DNA of 64,000 nucleotides from Coriaria nepalensis (taxonomy: Eukaryota; Streptophyta; Magnoliopsida; Cucurbitales; Coriariaceae). Each line of letters begins with the position of its first letter. The first letter of the stretch is position 1. Location of the stretch: positions 69,501 to 133,500 of the forward strand of contig CP114489.1 of the NCBI GenBank assembly GCA_027186245.1, read 5' to 3'. A program made the position numbers and the translations under genes. This document shows positions 56,222 to 64,000 of this stretch, in pieces. The notes beneath the pieces are model-generated. The model did no database searches and was not told the origin of the DNA. It saw only the letters and a program-made list of their open reading frames with translations.

Positions 56222-58398
56222 CTATCCTTTCCTTTCATATTTCTTTGCAAACTCCTTTAATAATAATCTCTGCCGAAATGCCAAATACTTATCTAAGCTA
56301 GTTCCAGCCCACTGCTGACAAAAGCATTCATCTGTTGGAACCAGTGAACTTAGAGGGAATGGCCCCTTGGGAGCTTTCTTTAGAGCAACCAGGAATCTGT
56401 GTCGGGGTCGAATTCTTTGGTCTAATGACAAGCTTAGGTACATAGGATACTTGGTCAATGATTGAACCTCATTATGCAGCTCATCAACCAAATATATATA
56501 CTTGGGCTTTAAATTTTCTTCCAAGGATAAAGATAGTACCTGCAAAACAAAATCCCAGGTCAGAAGAAATCCCGAACCAGAAAACAAAAGTGCCGAACCA
56601 GAAAACAAAAGTGAAATGAACAAATGCAGGTGCATAAAAGAAGTAAAAAATTACCTGGGTCAGGCTTGTCAAAACTTTCAAGATGTCGGCATTATGCATT
56701 CCAATACTCCTTAGAAAATTGATCCTGGGTAGTAACCCATCATCAATGCTATAGTGTAGAAGTTGCGGATGCTTTTTTACCATCTTTACTATACTCTCTC
56801 TTGGAGCACCCAATTCCTTTGAAAGAAACATATATCTAGTATTCCATGAAATGTCAATCCGCTGAACCAGGATTTGTGGACTTAGCTGCACAACTTTGCC
56901 TAAATCTTTCTCCTTAATTCCTACCTCCTCAACCAAGTACCTTACAGTGGGTTTTAGTGAATTCTCAACACTATATGAGAGAAGGGACGGAGAAGCAGCA
57001 ATTATCTGTCCTACCCTGGAATTTTTTATACCCAAACTCAGTAAGAAAGCAACATGAGACCTCAAATTGTTCTCCACAGTATACTCGAGAATCTGAGGCT
57101 GCCTCAAAAGTATTTTTCTGATATCTCTCTGTTTGACCCCAACACTTAATAAGTATTCAAGCCTCTCCCGCGCAGAACAGACATTTATTTGAAGGGAAGG
57201 CATGTGCCTCTCATACATCTGGATAAAGTGATATTCCTTTAGCCCAAATGTAGTGAGATAATCAAGAAGGGGGAACCATTTCTCATCCACATCTATTTCT
57301 TCAGCTAGAAGGGGAAATCTCACTGCCATTGCTTTCTTGGTCATCTTCTGGATGAAAGAAAATACATAAGAAACTTTCCAACTTGACATGATTAGTAGTA
57401 GAAAATAATATCATGCTACCTTTGCTCTGCCATTTATGCCCAAGGAACTTCCTTCCTCCTTGTTGGAGTTATAGTTTTTCTTAAATGAGGCATTTCTAGC
57501 ATCTTGGACATCAAAATAGTCCTCATCGGTGTTAAGGCTTTGTCCAAAGTTCAAAGATATTGTATCCTGGCTTTTGGTTGGTTGCCTCTTGTTCCCTAGA
57601 TGATCAAGATTATTCTCGGTCAATTGTTCATCTGAAACATGAGCCAAAAGACATAAAGGAAAAGAAATAACGGCTACCTTGCTGTTTGTCACTGCTGCCA
57701 ACCCCCTTATTCGACTTGGACCTCTTTCTTTTGGCATCGAATTCAGCAGGTTCTGCAAATTCATCCTGGAGACATATATATGCCCATGCAGGAGGACAAG
57801 GAAAAGGTTACAAACAGGAAAGCTAATGAGAATGCCATATAACTCTCGCCTAGGCATTCATTTCTTATGCATGTAGCTAGACAGCCAAAGAATACGGATA
57901 GATAGCAGCTATCAATTAAACAGGTTTGCGAAAGTAGAGGGAGTAAAAATGTAGACTTGCTTTTCCAAAGTTGGGCATACGTCATTCACACAGAGCAAGA
58001 GTAAAACTGATTGCTTTCCAGATTCAAAAGGTTTAATTAAGCTTACAGAACCAAATGCAACAAAGCCTGGAAAAGCTCACCTCATCCCACCAATCATCTT
58101 CGTCGTCGTCGTCGTCCTCCTCCTCCTCGTCATCTTCATCACTGTCAAACGAGGTTAAGACCTTACCGGACCTAGACTTGCGGTTGGACTTGAGAATTTT
58201 AGGGTTGGAGTGCGTGGAAAGCACAACAAAGTGACAGGAACTGTTCCTCTTGCCAACTCCACTCCCATAGAAATAGGAAAGAGAGCTGGAACCCAATGCG
58301 AATTGAGAGTGATGTAATATCTTGGAAGAAGCAGAAGCGGAAGCGGAAGAGAAAGAGTGAAGGATGGGAGTAAGGCAGCAGAGAGAGAAAACAGACAT
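56222..58398 (-). CDS. MTERF9: Chloroplast mTERF protein, mTERF9-like
   Basis: Five exons on the minus strand (58398-58081, 57765-57678, 57631-57420, 57347-56655, 56539-56222) join in phase to 542 residues. The N-terminus is a Ser-rich transit peptide followed by a strongly acidic stretch (SDEDDEEEEDDDDDEDDWW). The rest is a row of mTERF helical repeats, e.g. LLSVGVKQRDIRKILLRQP, LGIKNSRVGQIIAASPSLL, LGAPRESIVKMVKKHPQLL. It ends LLLKEFAKKYERKG. mTERF9 of Arabidopsis supports plastid ribosome assembly and translation. The match is strong across the whole protein. Mid-gene frames on the plus strand are shadows. Confidence 0.93.
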
Positions 58399-58994
58399 TG
58401 TTGGGATAAAGAGAAGAGTCGAGAGGTGGGATAAGAATAATAAGACAGACAGAATATACCCAAAAACCCTACGCAGCAGTCAATCAGAATATGAAAATTA
58501 TTAGAATCTTAAAATGTTTTACCTGACTTTACTTGTTATCTTATCCGATTCCAACAAACATTAGTTATTACAACCACATGGCGTGATGTTTCCGTTAATG
58601 TCGTTTTATAAACGGCGTTCACCGGCGACTGATTCCGGAGTAATTAAAATAATTATATATTTTTTTTAATATTTTAAAATATTCCGGAATAAATATTTTG
58701 GTAATCACTTTTTATTTGTAGTAAGGAGGATTTTAATGGGAAAGAATAGCATTTCAATTCGCTGCATTTTTTTTTTTCCATTAACAAAATATATCGAATA
58801 GTAGAAACATCCGTATATTGTACAGGTACGTCCCAAGGAATAAAGTTATACAACAAACAGTATTGACCAACAGTAAAACTACTGCCTGACTGCTGGCTGT
58901 CCGGCAGGCAGCCACATGAAGTTAACACCGGAGCAGGAACCAAGGAATTCATTCTTCAACCGGACACCAGACTTGGCTTTACTTTACACACTTT
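58399..58994. other. mTERF9 promoter and WRKY 3' region
   Basis: Tandem genes on the minus strand: this holds the upstream region of mTERF9 and the downstream region of the WRKY gene. The frame at 58674 resembles nothing known. Confidence 0.5.
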
Positions 58995-61900
58995 CTATGG
59001 ACCTGTTAGTATTCTTCCCATGTTCTGTGAGTATTGGTAAGAAGAATGGTTTACCGGTGCTACGTCAATGCTCCGGCCATCACTCATATTTTCTCTCGAT
59101 CCAAACTGGTTTATGCCTCCTCTATTTACAACCCCAAAATATGTCGGTGCTGGCATACCTTCAACTGCCTTAAAGTTTGATCGGTTATTTTGGGTTTGGC
59201 TGTAACAGTTGGATCTATTCTCAGTAGCTGCGTTAATACCCACCCCGAGATCAAGACTCACATCTTCATTTTCATCCAATCTGAACCTTGATGGCCCACC
59301 CATTGTCATCAGGCCTGGTGTGTCGTGGCTGCTACTAGATTTCGCAGTAGGGACATCATGATTATGTTTTCCTTCATATGTCGTTATGACAGCTTTCGGG
59401 TCATGGCACGCCCTTTCTACATGTTTTCTGACGGGGCATCCAGCATTTGTGCACTTGTAATAACTCCTACATCCATTACATGTAGTAAATAACGTACAAT
59501 AGATGATAAGTTTATGGACTTATTTCATCAAAAAATACTAATAATGTACCTTGGATTGGGATTTCCTCTGACTACTTTCTGGCCATATTTGCGCCAACGG
59601 TACCCATCATCCAATATATCAACCTCACTTAGGGTTTGCACAACAACACGAGGTTCCCTGATGGGCTTAACCAATGGAGCAACGTCGAACCCACCAACAT
59701 CCATTTTCCTACATACAAGAACATCATTTTAGTTAGTACTTATGCCCTAGAATAAGAGGTCGGGAAAATCTCACACTACTACCAAATAACTAGCATACCT
59801 CCGCTTTGAGAATGGATCGTCATCATCAACATCATCATTACTCTTATTTAGCAGTGATCCCGTACCTTCTACATTATCATCTTTCAATGTAACTGGGGCT
59901 CGATCATGAGTACAATTTGACTCCATGGCCTCAGAAATTTGACCATATCTGGCAGCTGACTTGTCTAAAAATGTAAACAAAATACATAAGAATTAAAAAC
60001 ACTGTTCATTATGTTCTGAAACATACCGCAGCATACAAACTGATGAAGAGGTTTGAAATCTCTTACCATCTTGGCAGTTCAAATACAGAGGCTTGTCAGC
60101 TTTCTCCTCCTGGATAGAAATCATGGCACCGCCACTATATCGCCTATTGAGTTGCGGTTTAGGATGATCATGAGTACCCTTGTATATAATCTCGGTTATC
60201 TGTCCATCATGAGAACGTTCAAATAGTTTTTTAACTTCACAGTTAGGATGGGTACACTTGTAATAGCTGCGTGGGAATTCACTTCCCTTAACAAGTTTCT
60301 GTCCATATTTTCGCCAGTTATATCCATCATCAGACGACTTTTCAGCCATTACAGAAATCCCACTACCTATTACATTCATTGGCCCTCTCGGATTAAATTC
60401 AACAGAATCTACTTTAACAGAAGCACTAGCCCCAGAAGTTGCCATCTGCTTGGGAGAAGATAGACTCAAATCATCTGGAAAAACGGCCATCTCACTTATA
60501 GCTGAGGATGAGGTGGCAAATGATTGAGACTGCCCCTGATGTCCCTGGACTCGTTTCAGCTCATCACTCTCTCCAGGGTTCGTATCTGCAAAAACCTTTA
60601 AATAAATAAATAGTATTAAGTAACCAATACTCAGCACCACAGATTATTAAAATAAGACTGAAAAGTACCTAGTTTGCCTAGGATATCCATCAACCAATGT
60701 TTCATTAGGAAATTACCATATTTGCTCTAGCATGTGGTTTGAACTCGAAGAAATCAGATCTACCATCATCAGAAGTATTGTTATAAGAGAAAACTCTGGC
60801 AGCTATAGGGAAGCTAGTTGTATCAGAAGGCCGATGCATCTGAGGCTTAATTAAGGACCCAGTAGTTGGAGAAGGCTCTGCCTGCATTACAATTTTTCCC
60901 AAAATTTTCAGTGAACAGTTGGTTAGTAAGCATGTGTGACAAAAAAGGATGTAAAACCCTTTCTTTTAGAAGTAACTACTGTAAGAAAATAAAACTCATG
61001 CTCTTAACGAAAAGAACAAGTATTAAGAAATGAAATTAAAGGCTAGTTTCTGTGGATGCATAGGCTGGCTCTAGGTAATAAATGAAATCAATACTAGTTT
61101 ACAGACTGCTTTACTTATATTCCCCTCAGGAATATATCTAGAAAATATATATATGTATGTATATATTCTTGATGAGAACCCACTTAGAGTAGGGAAGGGG
61201 AGGAATATATTGTATTTGTTAGTCCTATAAAACTACTGTTAGTTCAGTAAACAGCAACCCGAGAATCTTTTATTGAATTCAGCATAATGTTGGGCCAGAC
61301 ACTCCGTTAAATCCAAGCTAATTATATCTTTCCTCTATACATACCCACATTCCTTGTTTTGGTATCCCACTATTAGTGTTTCATAATGAATGTACTGATG
61401 ACAAATTAATCCGCTAGTGATTCTTAATGCATATGTTCCATATTCTACATGGAGAAAGTGAAAAGCTTTTCCCGTACAACAGAGAACAATATAAAACATA
61501 GAGACGCATAGAGCACAAGCACCAACAAAAAGGAAAACGTGAAAAACCAAACATGAGTAAGGAGAAAGTTGAAGAGACTGCCAGAAAATCTGGTAACCCC
61601 ACAAAGAAAATCCAGTCACAATCTCAATAGCATAAAGTAAGCCAGCTAATTCAGAGGAATTGTAAAGAGCAGGTATCAGAATCAAAATGTTCCAGCAGCT
61701 TGAACTTCCCAAAACATTATAATCAAAGACCTAAGAAAATGAAAAATTAGTTCCTAAATAGGTAATTTAACCGTTATGAACTCGAGTGATGAGAAGAAAA
61801 AAAAATTTATCTGCTCAAAAAACAAAGAAAAAGAGAAGAAAAGAGCATCTTTAGAATTGATAACATCTCTAATTACATCAGTCAGGTCCTATAAATTCTC

Positions 61901-62608
61901 CACTGAAGCATATACCATCAGAGAAGAACAGCTTAAAACTAGAGCCAAACGACGTAAAGAAAAAAAAATCACATTTCACAAGTTTGGCAGCCGAGAAAAT
62001 ACAGGAAAGTGTCGTGGAGTGATATTTTAAACTTGACGTTCGACGGTTATAGCTCCATCCGCCAGGAAAATGAATATAGACAATGAATTATGTGGTCGAA
62101 AAGGTTTCAGTTCTCCTACTCCACCCACATCCCCTCCCCACCTGAGTAAACGTAGCTCTTTTTTCGCTATTCTCTCACTACCCCGACTAGCCAAGCTCAC
62201 CCTTGAGACTTGACAGCTCAAAAAGAAGGAAGATGATTATTTATCCCTTGCTTCCTTTTTTTACCCCTTCCTCTCCGCTCAGATATCTAAGACACCAACA
62301 AGGAGCCAAATCCAAAAGTTCATTTGATTTAACTAAAAGGAGAGAGGAGGGGGGAGGTAGCTAACCATGTTGGAGAGCATAACCGGGGACTCCAAAAATG
62401 ACGTCGGGCTAAGCCCGGGAGGGATCGTGATGCAAGGGGACCTAGAGATCGGGAGCTTGGCCGGCGACATCAATTTATACTTGGCGCCGCCCGCTTGACC
62501 ACCTTCAGAGGTAGCTGTTGGTAATTCAGGACGACCGGGATCGCTGGGTGGTGGGCCGTCGGAGCTCCTGGTGAAGCAGGAATCGGAGTTGTAGAGGGAG
62601 GGGTCCAT
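58995..62608 (-). CDS. WRKY20: Group I WRKY transcription factor, WRKY20-like
   Basis: Six exons on the minus strand (62608-62366, 60881-60717, 60595-60067, 59964-59799, 59708-59550, 59466-58995) give 577 residues. The N-terminus has [12 protein letters not shown] and [15 protein letters not shown] sites phosphorylated by MAP kinases in relatives. Two WRKYGQK domains follow, each with C-C-H-H zinc ligands: [16 protein letters not shown]...HDH and [20 protein letters not shown]...[15 protein letters not shown] lies between them as a nuclear signal. The intron after NPNPR inside the second domain is the conserved R-type intron. The protein ends [12 protein letters not shown]. WRKYs bind W-boxes (TTGACC/T). 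Intron 1 is about 1.5 kb and contains only short unrecognised frames. Confidence 0.94.
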
Positions 62609-62870
62609 TTTTGGGGACCAGCCGGTGGGTGGGTAGTAGACAGGCAGCTAATCAGAGGAGGGGAAGAAGAAGAACAAGAGTAGAAAACAGGAAGGAAGAA
62701 GGGGTAGAAGGGACATTGCGGGATCGTATACACAGCACTGCTGCTGGCTGGGCCGTCGTTCTAGGCTTTACAGTTTGCGATTTTGTGTGTGTTTGTCCGA
62801 AGCTTGTCAGAAACACAGAGAAACGGAGAGAGAGAGAGGGGAACTGAAAGTCTGAAACCGGGAGACGTTG

Positions 62871-62876
62871 TTGACT
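62871..62876 (+). promoter_or_regulatory. W-box upstream of the WRKY gene
   Basis: TTGACT lies about 265 bp upstream of the WRKY ATG. WRKY genes often carry W-boxes in their own promoters, so autoregulation is possible but unproven. Confidence 0.4.
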
Positions 62877-63198
62877 TATTACACTGGATCTAAGCCTGTG
62901 ATTGGTCCGTCATTTTGTAACGTTTTGATCTCTCATCTCTCACTCACTCTCTCTCTCTCTCATCATTTTTACACCTCTCCTCCTCAGACTCACCTCACAA
63001 CATACCATTCACCATCCAACCGTCCAACCTCCAAGGCCGGTTCCCATTTTATTTATTTAATTTTTATTTTTTCTTATAATAATTAAATATATATATTAAT
63101 CATGATGGGAACTTCTTCGTAACCATCTTCAGCATGGTCGCAACGTACATGTAGAATCCAACATGTTGATGATTTCAGGATTCATTCATCTTGTTAAA

Positions 63199-63250
63199 GA
63201 TAGATAGATAGATGGATAGATGGATAGATAGATAGATAGATTGATTGATA
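63199..63250. repeat. GATA tetranucleotide microsatellite
   Basis: About twelve GATA-type units, with GATG and GATT interruptions, upstream of the WRKY gene. Confidence 0.9.
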
Positions 63251-64000
63251 TTGAACCAAAATTTAAAACAGTCAAGAGTGGTGGAGTACAACCCGAAACC
63301 ATGAAACAGCCTGCAATTGAGTTCACTTCTCTTTTTCTACCAAAAAGAGACATGTTTTGGTCGCTTCGTTAATCATGAAATTAATTGATGCCTTTCTTTT
63401 CTCTTTTCAAATGCGTGCTTGATTGTCAAAAAAAGCAAGTCACCAGCGTGTTTGTTTTTGAGCAAAATTTTCTCCATCTCCAATCACAACTCGGGAAAGG
63501 GGGACCAAAATGAGAACCTCATCAATGTTGCATAAAGCCACTCAAAACCGTTACCGTATATATTACAACAGCACACAACCATTGAGCAACAACAGCCTTC
63601 ATCATTTTGTACAGAATGGAACCAGAAGAATGTGAAGCGATATGCTCAACCTAGATGACACTGTTCCTTGCCTGATACATTACTACAACACCAGTCAAGG
63701 GTTCGGATTCTTCATAAGCATTGAAGAATAATATGAGATTAACATCATCAAATTATTTGTTGTGCCAGGCCATCCCGCCACTAATTTTGCAACTACATTT
63801 TCAGTTATAGCAAGGAAACACATCTCATTTCCCAAGACCGGTAGGGGATCTGGGGTTTCAAGTTCGAGCACAACGGACAAGGCACAGTAACCCTATCTAC
63901 TACCAACAGTTTGTAAGGGCAGGGGGGCCAAATCCGGAAATGACTTCAAAAACTGATAGCTTGCAGAAAGATAAAAAAGAAAAATCCTATGCGTCAACTC

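Larger units (their letters stand above)
62609..64000. other. WRKY promoter and unannotated right edge
   Basis: 62609 to about 62960 is GA/CT-rich and likely the WRKY promoter and leader. A GATA repeat is at 63199-63250. The frame at 63880-63695 has no recognised domain and may be the 3' end or UTR of a gene beyond the window. Confidence 0.45.

Noticed and set aside
63695..63880. Possible 3' end of a gene at the right edge
   Set aside because: The 61-codon frame has no known domain, and upstream exons lie outside the window, so it cannot be supported.
1..64000. CRISPR arrays, integrated prophage, organelle DNA insertions, tRNA or rRNA genes
   Set aside because: No regularly spaced repeats, no phage-like or plastid gene clusters and no cloverleaf-compatible tRNA apart from the SINE head were found.

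Overview
This window is nuclear DNA from a flowering plant, most likely a eudicot. Genes have many short introns with GT..AG borders, intergenic DNA is AT-rich, and the proteins are plant-specific (chloroplast-targeted RPS10 and mTERF, WRKY, XTH, pectinesterase, HIPP). The species cannot be named from the sequence. I reconstructed exons by reading phase and splice borders; every multi-exon gene called intact closes in frame.

Layout. 1-10.5 kb is a nest of dead LTR retrotransposons on the minus strand: a Tat-like Ty3/gypsy element (its 5' LTR is at 10297-10487 and it runs off the left edge) split by a deleted Ty1/copia element (2577-6521, target duplication AGACT). 10.8-11.7 kb holds a broken small membrane-protein gene. 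From 13.9 kb the window is gene-rich: ZIP metal transporter, a probably inactivated conserved gene (15.3-17.7 kb, minus), WSS1-type DNA-protein crosslink protease, BAH/Agenet chromatin reader, pectin methylesterase (minus), plastid ribosomal protein S10, serine acetyltransferase, an ABCC3-type ABC transporter, an O-methyltransferase pseudogene, a chloroplast DUF21/CBS protein, a small unknown protein (minus), HIPP metallochaperone (minus), XTH (minus), mTERF9 (minus) and a WRKY20-like transcription factor (minus).

The genes do not form one pathway. They are a conserved neighbourhood: ZIP, WSS1, RPS10, serine acetyltransferase, ABCC and DUF21/CBS are recalled as neighbours in two duplicated Arabidopsis segments (around At1g55910-At1g55930 and At3g13070-At3g13120), so the window looks like the unfractionated form of that block.

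Most noteworthy are small mobile elements and gene decay. A 650-bp TG..CA element with a CTCTC duplication sits exactly inside an O-methyltransferase exon, and two relatives of it lie in opposite orientation at 51.7-53.0 kb. There is also a tRNA-derived SINE and a MITE in introns. The serine acetyltransferase ends just before its usual C-terminal Tyr-Val-Ile because of a TAG codon. I saw no bacterial, viral or CRISPR-type system and nothing I would call a wholly new biological system.
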